Of a DNA stretch of 64,000 bases, positions 1 through 9,244 are shown piece by piece. How positions within the stretch are numbered: position 1 is the stretch's first letter; each line of letters starts with the position of its first letter. The notes under the pieces are model-generated. The model searched no databases. It had not been told where the DNA came from and saw nothing but the letters and a program-made list of their open reading frames with translations. Made by a program: the position numbers and the translations under genes. Source of the stretch: an uncultured Erythrobacter sp. (GTDB lineage: Bacteria > Pseudomonadota > Alphaproteobacteria > Sphingomonadales > Sphingomonadaceae); NCBI GenBank assembly GCA_947488085.1, contig CANKYI010000001.1, positions 310,001 through 374,000 of the forward strand, read 5' to 3'.

Positions 1-1
1 C

Positions 2-508
2 TTCAATTATCGTGAGCGCGGCATGGCGACGATGGTTTGGACCGCTGAGCTGGATACGCGGTCTGATGGTATGGTCAGCAGCCGGATTGGGCTGGAGGCG
101 GACGCGCATTTGTATCGGCCTGAGACCGCTCTGCACGTCGATATTGCAGCCGCTCACAACAATGCCCCGCTCGATTGCGTCTTGGTGGACGAGGCGCAGT
201 TCCTGACAGAAGAGCAAGTGTGGCAGCTGGCGTCGGTAGCGGATGAACTCGGTATTCCGGTGCTTTGCTATGGTCTGCGCACAGACTTTCTGGGCAAATT
301 GTTCCCCGGTTCGGCGGCATTGCTGGGCATTGCGGATGCCTTGGTGGAGTTGAAAGCGGTGTGCCATTGCGGGCGTAAGGCAACGATGAACCTGCGCGTC
401 GGTGAAGACGGTGCGGCTGCCAAGGATGGCGAGCAAACAGAGATCGGCGGCAACGACCGCTACCTTGCTTTGTGCCGCAAACATTTCTCGCAGGCGCTCA
501 ATGGCTGA
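2..508 (+). CDS. tdk: Thymidine kinase, 3' part (5' end outside window)
   Basis: Type II thymidine kinase, which phosphorylates thymidine to dTMP in the salvage pathway. The frame is open from base 2, before the first ATG at 23, and begins FNYRERGM, which is the segment just after the P-loop of TdK, so only about 20-25 N-terminal residues are missing. Visible family motifs are VLVDEAQFL (catalytic Glu region), CYGLRTDF, and the zinc-site pair around CHCGRKA, followed by GGNDRY near the C-terminus. The P-loop itself lies upstream of the window. The stop overlaps the start of the next gene, so the two are probably co-transcribed. Confidence 0.95.
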   Translation, partial: FNYRERGMATMVWTAELDTRSDGMVSSRIGLEADAHLYRPETALHVDIAAAHNNAPLDCVLVDEAQFLTEEQVWQLASVADELGIPVLCYGLRTDFLGKLFPGSAALLGIADALVELKAVCHCGRKATMNLRVGEDGAAAKDGEQTEIGGNDRYLALCRKHFSQALNG

Positions 509-1037
509 TCTGTCAGCCATATTGGAACGGGGCGATGTTCGCCTCGAACCGTTTGAGGAGCGGCACCTTGAGCCGTTTCGCGCGGCCTGCGCTCTCGATC
601 AGGAGGTCTGGCAGATTTACCCCGTTAATCTGGGCGGGGATGGGTTTGACGCATCGATCGCAATGTTCCTTGGCTCGCCTGAATGGACCAATTTTGCAGT
701 GATCGATCGGCGCAGTGGGAAACTGGTCGGCATGACCAATTACATCCGCCCCAATATGTTTGGTGTGGTTGAAATAGGCGGAACCTATATCGAACCCAGC
801 GTGCGCGGCGGTGCGTTCAATCGGGCGATGAAGGAGCTGATGATTGAGCATGCCTTTGCCAATCGTTTTGAAAAGGTCGAATTCCGTGTCGACACTCGCA
901 ATGCGCGCTCCATGGCTGCGGTTGAGAAGCTGGGCGCGGTGCGGGAGGGGACCATTCGACAGGATATGGTCACGTGGACCGGGTATCGCCGCGACACGGC
1001 CCTGTTTGGCTTGCTGAAGTCAGAATGGCAGGGGTGA
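501..1037 (+). CDS. GNAT-family N-acetyltransferase
   Basis: A 178-residue protein of the RimJ/RimL-like GNAT class, predicted to transfer acetyl from acetyl-CoA to an amine, possibly a protein N-terminus; the substrate is unknown. Seen: an N-terminal RLEPFEERHLEPF segment, a central EIGGTYIEPSVRGGAFNRAM strand-loop-helix that corresponds to the acetyl-CoA pyrophosphate loop, and FRVDTRNARSMAAVEKLGA, the typical C-terminal GNAT motif. I chose the ATG at 501, which overlaps the tdk stop codon and suggests translational coupling; the frame is open upstream to 402 but that stretch lies within tdk and looks non-coding in this frame. Confidence 0.85.
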   Translation: MADLSAILERGDVRLEPFEERHLEPFRAACALDQEVWQIYPVNLGGDGFDASIAMFLGSPEWTNFAVIDRRSGKLVGMTNYIRPNMFGVVEIGGTYIEPSVRGGAFNRAMKELMIEHAFANRFEKVEFRVDTRNARSMAAVEKLGAVREGTIRQDMVTWTGYRRDTALFGLLKSEWQG

Positions 1038-1076
1038 TGCTGGCTTAACGCGCCTGCGATCCCTATCTCATACCCC

Positions 1077-1793
1077 ATGTCCGATACGCTCACTATGGCC
1101 GCTCTGCTGATCCCGGCATTGATTATCGCAATTGTCTTTCACGAGGTTGGCCATGGATATGCGGCCAAAGCGTTGGGCGATGACACGGCCAGCGATTTGG
1201 GACGATTGACCCTGAACCCGATCAAGCATGTCGATCCGATTGGTACATTGCTGGTGCCCGGCGGATTGTTGCTGATGGGAGCGCCTGCGTTCGGTTGGGC
1301 AAAGCCGGTGCCGGTGAACCGCGCTCGGCTCGATAACCCGCGCTTTGGCATGATGGCAGTCGCAGCGGCGGGGCCAGCGGTCAATTTCGTGCTCGCTCTG
1401 ATCGGTACACTATTACTGGGTGTGCTTGGTTCGGGTGAGGGCGCGATTGTTGGTGCAACCGGGCTGGTTCTGGTTGCGGATGCGAGTGGGACTGTGTTGC
1501 CGTTAGAGAATGCGCTGCTCTATTTTGTGCTGATCAACCTGTTCATCGGTTTGTTCAATCTGCTTCCGATCCCGCCATTTGACGGGTCGCACATTGTCGG
1601 CGGATTGCTGCCGGGCAAGTTGCGGTTCCACTGGTATCGGCTGCAACGTTGGGGGATGCTGCTGATATTGGGCGTGATTGGTTATAGCTGGATCTTCGGG
1701 ACCGGCTGGTTGGCGGTCACTGTTTTACCGCTGGTTGAGTGGGCGATGACGACGTTGTTTGGCCTCGTCGATTACAATCCGGGCTTCTTCTAA
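1077..1793 (+). CDS. Site-2-protease-type membrane metallopeptidase (M50 family)
   Basis: An integral membrane zinc protease of the M50B family. The zinc-binding HEVGH motif is in the first hydrophobic segment (about residues 22-26), and the distal ligand motif NLLPIPPFDG is near residue 162, each in a transmembrane context as in known site-2 proteases. The 238-residue size fits the short bacterial rhomboid-like M50 subgroup lacking PDZ domains. Its substrate cannot be told from the sequence. It converges on glpD, with a 4-base overlap of the 3' ends. Confidence 0.88.
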   Translation: MSDTLTMAALLIPALIIAIVFHEVGHGYAAKALGDDTASDLGRLTLNPIKHVDPIGTLLVPGGLLLMGAPAFGWAKPVPVNRARLDNPRFGMMAVAAAGPAVNFVLALIGTLLLGVLGSGEGAIVGATGLVLVADASGTVLPLENALLYFVLINLFIGLFNLLPIPPFDGSHIVGGLLPGKLRFHWYRLQRWGMLLILGVIGYSWIFGTGWLAVTVLPLVEWAMTTLFGLVDYNPGFF

Positions 1794-3262
1794 ACAGCGG
1801 CCTCGAACCACTGATCGATGCGTGCCTGTTCATCCGGGGACAGATGCAGGTAGAGCTTTGAACGGCGCTTCAACACGTCCTCACCCGTGGTCGCAAATTC
1901 TTGGGCTGCGAGATATTCCAGCTCCCGTGCATAGACGTCGCCGCCCATATGCGCTCCCAGATCATTGGTGCCCTGCGCATCGCCCAAAAGCTGCGCCATC
2001 CGGGTCCCATATGCGCGTGCCAGCCGTAGGACCGTCTCTGGTGCTAACCACGAGTAAGCCTCGCATTGTTGATCCACAAAGGCATCAAAGCGCACTGGAT
2101 CAATATCGCCGCCCGGGAGATCGGCATTGGCAGTCCAGCTGTCACTCTGAACACCAAGCTTTTCAAGCGCATGTTCGGCAAGCTTGCGATAGGTTGTCAG
2201 TTTGCCGCCAAAGATCGACAGCAGCTTTGGCCCGGTTTCATCCAGCTCAAATTGGTAGTCGCGCGTCACCGTCGAATTGGACGCAGCGTTGTTTTCATAC
2301 AGTGGACGCACCCCGGCATAGCTCGCCACGGCACCCTCTGGTGCGATGTCCGTCGCCAGATATTCATTGGCCGCGTCGCAGATATAAGCGGCTTCCTCTG
2401 CGCTGATATCGATGCCTGCCGGATCGCCTTTGAACAATTGGTCAGTGGTGCCGACCAAAGTAAAATCGCGCTCATAGGGAATAGCAAAGATGATCCGGTC
2501 ATCCTTGTTTTGAAAGATATAAGAGCGATCGTGATCGAACAATTTTCGGAAGATCAGATGGCTGCCTTTGACCAGGCGCAGGTTCTGATGCTGCTCACCT
2601 GGCAAGGCTCGGCCCAGCACGCGGTCGACCCATGGACCGGCGGCATTGACGACGGTTTTGGCAGAGATGGTCTGCTCACCGCTCGCACTCTTCAGCGTCG
2701 CGTTCCAATGGTCACCCGCTCGCTCCAGTCCCGTGCATTCGGTGCGCGTTCGGATATCCGCGCCGCGCTCCTTGGCATCCATGCAATTGAGCACGACCAA
2801 CCGTGCATCCTCGACCCAGCAATCGGAATACTCAAAACCGCGCGTCAGCCTTTGCTGCAACACATCGCCATGCGGCGGGGTGCGCAAATCGACATCGCGA
2901 GTAGGGGGCAGCAATTTGCGACCGCCCAGATTGTCATAAAGGAACAATCCCAGCCGCAGCATCCATTTGGGCCGCAACCCCGCATCATGCGGCAACACAA
3001 ACCGCATCGGCCAGATAATATGCGGCGCGATGTTCAACAGCCGCTCTCGCTCAATTAAGCTCTCTCGCACCAGCCGGAACTCATAATGCTCCAGGTAGCG
3101 CAGACCCCCATGCACCAGCTTGGTTGAGGAAGATGACGTGTGACTGGCCAGATCGTCCTTTTCCACTAGGCAAACCGACAGTCCGCGCCCAGCGGCATCG
3201 CGCGCGATGCCGGCACCATTGATGCCGCCGCCAATGATCAGAAGGTCAAACATGCGCTCCAT
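1790..3262 (-). CDS. glpD: Glycerol-3-phosphate dehydrogenase, aerobic type
   Basis: FAD enzyme oxidising sn-glycerol-3-phosphate to dihydroxyacetone phosphate and passing electrons to the quinone pool at the inner membrane. Seen: the N-terminal dinucleotide fold LLIIGGGINGAGIARDAAGR, the family signature STKLVHGGLRYLE near residue 50, GIR-type substrate region, and a C-terminal helical DAO_C domain. At 490 residues it matches the normal GlpD length. No glpF or glpK is adjacent. It is monocistronic in the window and convergent with the M50 protease gene. Confidence 0.95.
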   Translation of the reverse strand: MERMFDLLIIGGGINGAGIARDAAGRGLSVCLVEKDDLASHTSSSSTKLVHGGLRYLEHYEFRLVRESLIERERLLNIAPHIIWPMRFVLPHDAGLRPKWMLRLGLFLYDNLGGRKLLPPTRDVDLRTPPHGDVLQQRLTRGFEYSDCWVEDARLVVLNCMDAKERGADIRTRTECTGLERAGDHWNATLKSASGEQTISAKTVVNAAGPWVDRVLGRALPGEQHQNLRLVKGSHLIFRKLFDHDRSYIFQNKDDRIIFAIPYERDFTLVGTTDQLFKGDPAGIDISAEEAAYICDAANEYLATDIAPEGAVASYAGVRPLYENNAASNSTVTRDYQFELDETGPKLLSIFGGKLTTYRKLAEHALEKLGVQSDSWTANADLPGGDIDPVRFDAFVDQQCEAYSWLAPETVLRLARAYGTRMAQLLGDAQGTNDLGAHMGGDVYARELEYLAAQEFATTGEDVLKRRSKLYLHLSPDEQARIDQWFEAAV

Positions 3263-3467
3263 TTGACGCAGTCATTGTGGTTTGACCAGAGTCAACCACG
3301 CATGATTGCCAAAAAATCCAAAGCCTTGTCTGAATATGGGGGATACGACTCTGATTACAGAACCAAATCATACATGTGAGGCCATTTCAGAAGGGTTGGG
3401 CGCTGGTATCGGGCCAGCAGGCGCAACAGGGCTTGAGGCTTATGTGTTGAACAACTAGCGCAGCCCC

Positions 3468-4406
3468 ATGAGCAAGCCAAAACCAGCTACCAACGGATGG
3501 ATCATCCTCGATAAGCCGCGCGGACTGGGTTCGACGCAGGGCGTTTCGGCGGTGAAGCGCAACCTGCGGGAAGGCGGTTATCTCAAAACCAAGGTCGGTC
3601 ATGGCGGGACGCTTGATCCCTTGGCTGAGGGCGTGCTGCCGATTGCTTTGGGAGAGGCGACGAAGCTGGCCGGGCGGATGCTGGACGCTAGCAAGATCTA
3701 TGAGTTCACGATCAAATTTGGTGAAGAGACCGACACGCTCGATACCGAAGGGGCGGTGATCGATACCAGCAATGTCCGGCCCACGCGCGCCGATGTGCAA
3801 GCGATCCTGGCCGAGTTCACCGGTGCAATCGAGCAGGTGCCACCAGCCTATTCCGCGCTGAAAGTGGATGGCAAGCGTGCCTATGACCTAGCGCGGGCAG
3901 GGGAGGCGGTTGAGCTCAAGACGAGGGCGGTCACGGTCCACGCGCTAACCATCACCGGCAACTCTGATAGCGCCCCCGATAACGGCGCATCGGTGACCCT
4001 CACCGCCCATGTTTCCAAAGGCACATATATCCGCAGTCTCGCCCGTGATATTGCACGCGCACTTGGCACATGCGGTCACGTCACCTATTTAAGGCGCACG
4101 AAGGCTGGCCCATTCACGCAATCCCAAGCGATTTCGCTGGACAAATTGAATGAAGTCTCTAGTGGCGCGCCATTGAAAGACCTCCTCCTGCCGTTAGAGG
4201 CGGGGCTGGACGACATCCCGGCCCTTCACCTTGATCAGACAGACGCGCAGGCGGTCCAACAGGGCCGGGTCTTGTCTGATATGCCCCAACCATCCGGGCT
4301 CTATTGTGCGATGCTGGACGATGTTCCAGTGGCGCTCATTCAGATTTCGGATGGGACGACCAAGGTTGTCAGGGGTTTTAACCTACTGTCCGATGTCGCT
4401 GAGTAG
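3468..4406 (+). CDS. truB: tRNA pseudouridine(55) synthase
   Basis: Converts U55 in the T-loop of tRNAs to pseudouridine. The catalytic aspartate lies in [17 protein letters not shown] (about residues 45-60), preceded by the N-terminal [10 protein letters not shown] signature; [12 protein letters not shown] and [12 protein letters not shown] are further conserved TruB blocks. The 312-residue length includes the usual C-terminal extension. It lies 11 bases upstream of rpsO, the standard truB-rpsO-pnp order of bacteria. Confidence 0.96.
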   Translation: MSKPKPATNGWIILDKPRGLGSTQGVSAVKRNLREGGYLKTKVGHGGTLDPLAEGVLPIALGEATKLAGRMLDASKIYEFTIKFGEETDTLDTEGAVIDTSNVRPTRADVQAILAEFTGAIEQVPPAYSALKVDGKRAYDLARAGEAVELKTRAVTVHALTITGNSDSAPDNGASVTLTAHVSKGTYIRSLARDIARALGTCGHVTYLRRTKAGPFTQSQAISLDKLNEVSSGAPLKDLLLPLEAGLDDIPALHLDQTDAQAVQQGRVLSDMPQPSGLYCAMLDDVPVALIQISDGTTKVVRGFNLLSDVAE

Positions 4407-4417
4407 AAAGAACAAAC

Positions 4418-4687
4418 ATGTCGGTAACACCCGAAGAAAAAGCCAAAATCATCAAAGATAATGCCCAAGCCGAAGGCGATACGGGCAGCCCTGAAGTTCA
4501 GGTCGCGATCCTCACACAGCGTATCCGCAACCTCACCGATCACTTCAAAGGCAACCATAAAGACAACCATTCGCGCCGCGGCCTCCTGATGATGGTCAAT
4601 AAGCGTCGCAACCTGCTCGCCTATCTGAAAAAGAAAGACGTCGAGCGGTATAACGCGCTGATCCAGAAGCTGGGTCTTCGTAAGTAA
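4418..4687 (+). CDS. rpsO: Ribosomal protein uS15
   Basis: Small-subunit protein S15, which binds 16S rRNA early in 30S assembly. The 89-residue length and the conserved blocks [16 protein letters not shown] and the [20 protein letters not shown] helix are diagnostic. It follows truB closely and is followed by a strong hairpin terminator, so part of transcription probably stops before pnp. Confidence 0.98.
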   Translation: MSVTPEEKAKIIKDNAQAEGDTGSPEVQVAILTQRIRNLTDHFKGNHKDNHSRRGLLMMVNKRRNLLAYLKKKDVERYNALIQKLGLRK

Positions 4688-4698
4688 GAGTTTCGGGA

Positions 4699-4726
4699 AA
4701 GGCGGCTCATACGGGCCGCCTTTTTC
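4699..4726 (+). terminator. Intrinsic terminator after rpsO
   Basis: Inverted repeat AAGGCGGC / GGCCGCCTT around a short loop, followed directly by a run of T (CCTTTTTC). It lies 11 bases past the rpsO stop codon and separates rpsO from pnp. Confidence 0.85.
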
Positions 4727-4860
4727 GCATTGGGCAAGGTGACATTCGGTCGCTTGCCTAGGGGGAAGATGAAATCCTCGCACCGGACCGGGACGGTATA
4801 CCCGGACAATGTAGGCCCCGCCGCGCAATATGGCGCCATGCGGGTTCAAAAGGAAAATCA

Positions 4861-7155
4861 ATGTTCGACACGAAAACTGTATCGCTGGAGTGGGGCGGGA
4901 AAACCCTCACTTTGGAAACTGGCCGTATTGCCCGTCAAGCTGATGGCGCTGTTCTGGCTACCTATGGCGAAACCGTGGTGCTGTGCGCCGTGACCGCCGC
5001 TAAATCTGTGAAGGAAGGCCAGGATTTCTTCCCGCTGACCGTTCACTATCAGGAAAAATTCTCATCAGCTGGCCGGATCCCGGGTGGCTTTTTCAAGCGT
5101 GAAGGGCGCGCGACAGAAAAAGAGACGCTGACATCGCGTCTAATCGACCGCCCATGCCGTCCGCTGTTTCCCGAAGGTTTCTACAACGAAATCAACGTGA
5201 TCTGCCAAGTCCTTTCCTATGACGGTGAGACTGAACCAGATATCCTTGCGATGATTGCTGCTTCTGCTGCTCTTACGATCAGCGGCTTGCCATTCATGGG
5301 CCCGATCGGCGCGGCGCGCGTTGGTTTCAACAATGAAGGCGAATACGTCCTCAACCCGACCGTCGCAGACGCATTGGGTGATGAAGGCAATCTCGACTTG
5401 GTTGTTGCTGCGACACAAGACGCGGTGATGATGGTCGAGTCCGAAGCGAAAGAACTGACCGAAGAGCAAATGCTCGGCGCGGTGATGTTCGCCCACGAAG
5501 AAAGCCGCAAGGTTATCGGCGCGATCATCGAACTGGCTGAACAAGCTGCGAAAGAGCCATGGGAAATCCCAGCGGCTGCAGACAATTCGGACATGAAAGA
5601 CAAGCTGCGCGCTCTGGTCGGTGAAGACATCGCTGCTGCTTACAAGCTGACTGATAAATCTGCGCGTTCTGACGCGCTGAACGTTGCCCGTGCGAAGGCG
5701 AAAGAGGCCTTTGCAGAGGAAGATGGTCAGACGCAAATGACGGCTGGCAAAGTCGTGAAGAAGCTCGAATCTGAGATCGTTCGCGGCGCTATCCTAAAAG
5801 ATGGTCAGCGCATCGATGGTCGCAAGACTGACGAGGTTCGTTCAATCGAAGCGATGGTGGGCTTGCTCCCGCGCACGCACGGTTCGGCTCTGTTCACGCG
5901 CGGCGAAACGCAGGCGATCTGCACGACCACGCTTGGTACGAAAGACGCCGAGCAGATGATTGATGGGCTGGAAGGCCTCTCATACAACAACTTCATGCTG
6001 CACTATAACTTCCCACCCTATTCGGTTGGTGAAGTGGGACGCTTTGGCTTTACCAGCCGCCGCGAAACCGGCCATGGTAAGCTTGCCTATCGCGCGCTCC
6101 ATCCTGTGCTGCCGACGGTTGAGGATTTCCCTTACACCATCCGCGTTCTGTCAGACATCACCGAGTCCAACGGTTCGTCTTCGATGGCGACCGTCTGTGG
6201 CGGCTCGCTTTCGATGATGGATGCAGGCGTTCCGCTGAAGCGTCCGGTTTCGGGTATTGCGATGGGTCTGATCCTTGAAGGCGACGACTTTACCGTTCTG
6301 TCCGATATTCTGGGTGACGAAGATCACTTGGGCGACATGGACTTTAAGGTGGCAGGTTCTGAGGAAGGTATCACCAGCCTTCAGATGGACATCAAGGTTG
6401 CCGGCATTACGCAGGAAATCATGACACAGGCGCTTGAGCAGGCGAAAGCTGGCCGCGCGCACATCCTGGGCAAGATGACCGAAGCGCTTAGCTCTTCACG
6501 TGGTGAAGTCAGCAAGCACGCGCCTCGCATCGAAACCATGCAGATCGACAAATCGAAGATCCGCGACATCATCGGCACGGGTGGCAAGGTCATCCGTGAG
6601 ATCGTCGCTGAAACCGGCGCGAAGGTCGACATCGACGATGAAGGCACGATCAAGATCAGCTCTTCAAACGCTGATGAGATCGCAGCTGCTAAGGCATGGA
6701 TCGAAGGCATCGTTGAAGAGGCCGAAGTCGGCAAGATCTACAACGGCAAGGTCGTCAACATCGTCGACTTCGGCGCATTCGTGAACTTCATGGGCGGCAA
6801 GGACGGTCTCGTCCATGTGTCGGAAATGAAGAACGAGCGCGTTGAGAAGGTCACCGACGTTGTTTCCGAAGGCCAAGAAGTGAAGGTCAAGGTTCTCGAA
6901 ATCGACAATCGCGGCAAAGTCCGTCTGTCGATGCGTGTCGTTGATCAGGAAACTGGCGAAGAGCTTGAAGACACACGCCCACCACGGGAAAACAAGCCGC
7001 GCGGTGATCGCGGTGATCGTCGTCCACGTGGCGGCGGCGGTGGTCGCGGTCGCGGTGGTGATCGCGGTGGTCGCGGCGGCCGTGATGGCGGCGGCGATAA
7101 TGGCGGTGGGGGCAATGATGGTCCCGCAGCAATGCCGGACTTCCTCAAGGACTAA
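4861..7155 (+). CDS. pnp: Polyribonucleotide nucleotidyltransferase (PNPase) with RGG-rich tail
   Basis: Phosphorolytic 3'-5' exoribonuclease of mRNA decay and degradosome-like complexes. Two RNase PH domains (about residues 10-230 and 315-545) flank a helical domain; the second contains the conserved GRGETQ-like [14 protein letters not shown] block. A KH domain (with [12 protein letters not shown], near residue 565) and an S1 domain (with [22 protein letters not shown], near 640) follow. The last roughly 60 residues are an unusual low-complexity tail of Arg and Gly with RGG-like triplets and ending in AMPDFLKD. Alphaproteobacterial PNPases often carry variable tails; its strength here is notable. 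Confidence 0.97.
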   Translation: MFDTKTVSLEWGGKTLTLETGRIARQADGAVLATYGETVVLCAVTAAKSVKEGQDFFPLTVHYQEKFSSAGRIPGGFFKREGRATEKETLTSRLIDRPCRPLFPEGFYNEINVICQVLSYDGETEPDILAMIAASAALTISGLPFMGPIGAARVGFNNEGEYVLNPTVADALGDEGNLDLVVAATQDAVMMVESEAKELTEEQMLGAVMFAHEESRKVIGAIIELAEQAAKEPWEIPAAADNSDMKDKLRALVGEDIAAAYKLTDKSARSDALNVARAKAKEAFAEEDGQTQMTAGKVVKKLESEIVRGAILKDGQRIDGRKTDEVRSIEAMVGLLPRTHGSALFTRGETQAICTTTLGTKDAEQMIDGLEGLSYNNFMLHYNFPPYSVGEVGRFGFTSRRETGHGKLAYRALHPVLPTVEDFPYTIRVLSDITESNGSSSMATVCGGSLSMMDAGVPLKRPVSGIAMGLILEGDDFTVLSDILGDEDHLGDMDFKVAGSEEGITSLQMDIKVAGITQEIMTQALEQAKAGRAHILGKMTEALSSSRGEVSKHAPRIETMQIDKSKIRDIIGTGGKVIREIVAETGAKVDIDDEGTIKISSSNADEIAAAKAWIEGIVEEAEVGKIYNGKVVNIVDFGAFVNFMGGKDGLVHVSEMKNERVEKVTDVVSEGQEVKVKVLEIDNRGKVRLSMRVVDQETGEELEDTRPPRENKPRGDRGDRRPRGGGGGRGRGGDRGGRGGRDGGGDNGGGGNDGPAAMPDFLKD

Positions 7156-7178
7156 TCAGTCCCGACTGAAACAAATGA

Positions 7179-7208
7179 CCCGCTCGGAGCAATTCCGGGC
7201 GGGTTTTT
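7179..7208 (+). terminator. Intrinsic terminator after pnp
   Basis: GC-rich inverted repeat ACCCGCTCGG / CCGGGCGGGT followed by TTTTTG, starting 23 bases after the pnp stop. Confidence 0.85.
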
Positions 7209-7246
7209 GTTTGCCCGGCCTGCCAAAAATCCCCTAACCCACTGGT

Positions 7247-7930
7247 ATGCTAAAACGCGAATTGATCGATACTGCCGACATTGAAGGCGGCGAAACGCTT
7301 GAACTCTATTCCCACGGGCGCGATTTCATGATCGTGCTGGGCCGCAATGAGTTGATGAGCACCCGTATGCGCTTTTCCGAAGAGCAGCTCGCGGACCTGA
7401 CTTTGGAGCGTTTGGAAGCAGATGCACCGCGCATCTTGATCGGCGGTTATGGCATGGGTTTCACTCTGCGTGCAGCGCTTGCCAAAATGGGTGAGGGGGG
7501 CGAGGCTGTCGTGGCCGAGATTTCGCCTAAGATTGTTGAATGGGCGAAGGGAGCGATGGCTGATTTGACCGGTGAGTGCTTGTCCGATCCCCGGCTGGAC
7601 CTCAAAATCTGCAATGTCGCGGCGCTGATCGACGACGCGAATGACGGGACTTGCGGGAAATTCGACGCGATTCTGCTCGACGTCGACAATGGCCCCGATG
7701 GTATGGTCCGGGCCGACAACAACCGCATTTACTCCAGCACTGGCCTTGGCAAAGCGCGCGATGCATTGAAGCTTGGTGGGATCGTCTCGGTCTGGTCTGC
7801 CGCTCCCGATCATGGCTTTCGCCGCCGGATGAAAGAGGCAGGCTTTGACGTTGAAGAACGCAGTGTCCGTTCACGCCCAAACAACAAAGGCGCGCATCAC
7901 ACGATCTGGTTTGGCCGCAAGGTGCGTTGA
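7247..7930 (+). CDS. Spermidine-synthase-like methyltransferase-fold protein
   Basis: Belongs to the spermine/spermidine synthase-like branch of the Rossmann methyltransferase fold. Seen: ILIGGYGMGFTLRAAL (the glycine-rich nucleotide loop, about residues 64-80), VVAEISPKIVEW (acidic end of strand 2) and FDAILLDVDNGP (about residues 141-152). At 227 residues it is shorter than true SpeE, and the N-terminal tetramerisation strand region is reduced, so the aminopropyl transfer activity is not certain. The C-terminus IWFGRK recurs in a gene remnant at about 9.0 kb. Confidence 0.75.
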   Translation: MLKRELIDTADIEGGETLELYSHGRDFMIVLGRNELMSTRMRFSEEQLADLTLERLEADAPRILIGGYGMGFTLRAALAKMGEGGEAVVAEISPKIVEWAKGAMADLTGECLSDPRLDLKICNVAALIDDANDGTCGKFDAILLDVDNGPDGMVRADNNRIYSSTGLGKARDALKLGGIVSVWSAAPDHGFRRRMKEAGFDVEERSVRSRPNNKGAHHTIWFGRKVR

Positions 7931-8014
7931 GGCTTGCCGGACAGCTTGCAAGGAATGCAAGTTGATAAAACACATACGAAACGCTGGCTCTATCTAGCTG
8001 CGACAGCTCAAAAT

Positions 8015-8042
8015 GCACAAAACCCCGCCGGGTTGGGCGGGG
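8015..8042 (-). terminator. Terminator for the ArsR/SRPBCC operon (minus strand)
   Basis: Read on the minus strand: a perfect 7-bp stem CCCCGCC / GGCGGGG with a 6-base loop, followed by TTTTGTG. It lies about 110 bases past the stop of the SRPBCC gene and is correctly oriented for it. Confidence 0.75.
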
Positions 8043-8151
8043 TCATAGGGCAACATGTCGGATTCGGTTTTCAAAGAGCGATTGGCAGGCGTTATAGCGC
8101 CGGTCGCGCGGGTAGGAAAACGGGGCTTATGTTGGGTTTGCAAGCGGACAA

Positions 8152-8607
8152 TTACTTCTCGCAATAGCCCTTTAGCCCGTCCCCAAACAACGTTTTCCAG
8201 CCACCCTCTGCGCTACCTGCTGAGCTTTCCGTGACATTGCCGAACAATGCATCCGAAACAATCAGCGCTCCGCCCTCATCGCGATCTTCGACTGCGAGCT
8301 TTAGCATGGAGGTGGTCGGACCGCCCCAGTCGGGTGCCATGTGGCCGACCAAATAGAGCAGTTTACCAGGCGAAACCATCTGTACTCGGTACCATTCGAG
8401 GGAGCTGCCATCTGCCCCGATTTCGATCAACTGACCTCCAGTTTCCGCGCTCAAGGAGACCTTCGAGCCTTCACCCAACGCGCGAAAATCACTCATCCAC
8501 CAATCATCAATTTGATCAATCATTAATGACCAGATGTCGGAAGCGCTGCGCTGAATCGGTACTTCAAACTGATATTTTACGATCTTCGAATCGGTGACGT
8601 CGTTCAT
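8152..8607 (-). CDS. SRPBCC (AHSA1-like) domain protein
   Basis: A 151-residue protein of the START/SRPBCC hydrophobic-ligand fold, similar to the activator-of-Hsp90-ATPase homologue (AHSA1) group. Seen: N-terminal FEVPIQRSASDIWSLM, a middle segment VSLSAETGG, and the C-terminal helix WKTLFGDGLKGY. In bacteria this family is commonly encoded directly after an ArsR regulator, as here with a 4-base ATGA-type overlap. Role is unknown, possibly binding a small hydrophobic molecule. Confidence 0.75.
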   Translation of the reverse strand: MNDVTDSKIVKYQFEVPIQRSASDIWSLMIDQIDDWWMSDFRALGEGSKVSLSAETGGQLIEIGADGSSLEWYRVQMVSPGKLLYLVGHMAPDWGGPTTSMLKLAVEDRDEGGALIVSDALFGNVTESSAGSAEGGWKTLFGDGLKGYCEK

Positions 8608-8945
8608 GGTTCGGTTCCTTGTTCAGCGATTTGCTTGAGTTTCGCAGCGGACGATTTCACCCCGTCAATATGTCTGACTACCCAGCTGTTGCAGACGGTC
8701 TTGATGGGGTCCGGGTTTAGATGGTTCCAGCGCGTTCGGCCTTCTCGACGCACATGGATGATATCTCCCTCGGTCAGAATTTCGATGTGCTTGAGGACGC
8801 CAGTGCGTCCGATATCGTCAAACAAGTCGACCAACTCACCCGTTTGTTTGGGGCCGGTTGCCAATGCCTCAACGATCAGGCGTCGCCTCCCGTCGCTAAG
8901 GGCCTTCCAGATCAGGTCATCTTGAGCAAATTGATATGTCACCAT
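8604..8945 (-). CDS. ArsR-family winged-helix repressor
   Basis: A 113-residue ArsR-type regulator. The segment IWKALSDGRRRLIVEALATGPKQT is the first part of the winged helix, followed by GRTGVLKHIEIL as the recognition helix and VRREGRTRWNHLNPDPI as the wing. The metal-binding cysteines of ArsR/SmtB are absent, so a non-metal signal is likely. It precedes and overlaps the SRPBCC gene. The start codon lies inside a 24-bp palindrome, so the gene is probably autorepressed and may have a very short or absent leader; no Shine-Dalgarno is evident. Confidence 0.85.
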   Translation of the reverse strand: MVTYQFAQDDLIWKALSDGRRRLIVEALATGPKQTGELVDLFDDIGRTGVLKHIEILTEGDIIHVRREGRTRWNHLNPDPIKTVCNSWVVRHIDGVKSSAAKLKQIAEQGTEP

Positions 8946-8957
8946 TTGGTGACATAT
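8934..8957. promoter_or_regulatory. Palindromic operator over the arsR-type start codon
   Basis: Perfect 10-bp arms ATATGTCACC and GGTGACATAT separated by ATTT. The ATG of the ArsR-type gene (8943-8945, minus strand) lies at the edge of one arm. Such symmetric sites next to arsR genes are usually the autoregulatory operator; function here is inferred. Confidence 0.7.
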
Positions 8958-8991
8958 GGAGTTCAGTCAGCCTTGTCAATTGCGTCCCCGC

Positions 8992-9057
8992 TTTGGGGAC
9001 CGACTCCGCCCCAACAGCAGGGTCGCGTATCACGTGATCTGGTTCGCGAGGAAGTGA
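8992..9057 (+). pseudogene. C-terminal remnant of a spermidine-synthase-like gene
   Basis: In one frame this stretch reads about 21 residues ending VAYHVIWFARK and a stop. It parallels the C-terminus of the intact gene at 7247-7930 (GAHHTIWFGRK), with RPN at the same distance upstream in both. No start or upstream homology remains; the ArsR/SRPBCC pair sits between the intact gene and this fragment. I infer a decayed second copy, or a replaced gene end, left when the cassette inserted. Confidence 0.45.
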
Positions 9058-9244
9058 GTGTCACAAGGGCAGGAGCTGGGGGTGAAAGCGGACGCTCGAG
9101 TTTGCCTAAATGGCGAGCGACATCTGACGTCGTGCAGCTTGAAGATCAGGTCCGTGATCACCATCTAGTAACAATCGAGAGTACGTTTTTAATGCGCCCC
9201 TCGACTGAGAGACAATTGCGCTCCCGCATTAGGGAGATCGCGAG

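Noticed and set aside
2066..3058. 330-codon plus-strand open frame
   Set aside because: Antisense shadow of glpD, which is strongly conserved in its own frame.
3263..3467. Possible small gene between glpD and truB
   Set aside because: No open frame with a ribosome binding site; likely promoter DNA for the two flanking divergent genes.
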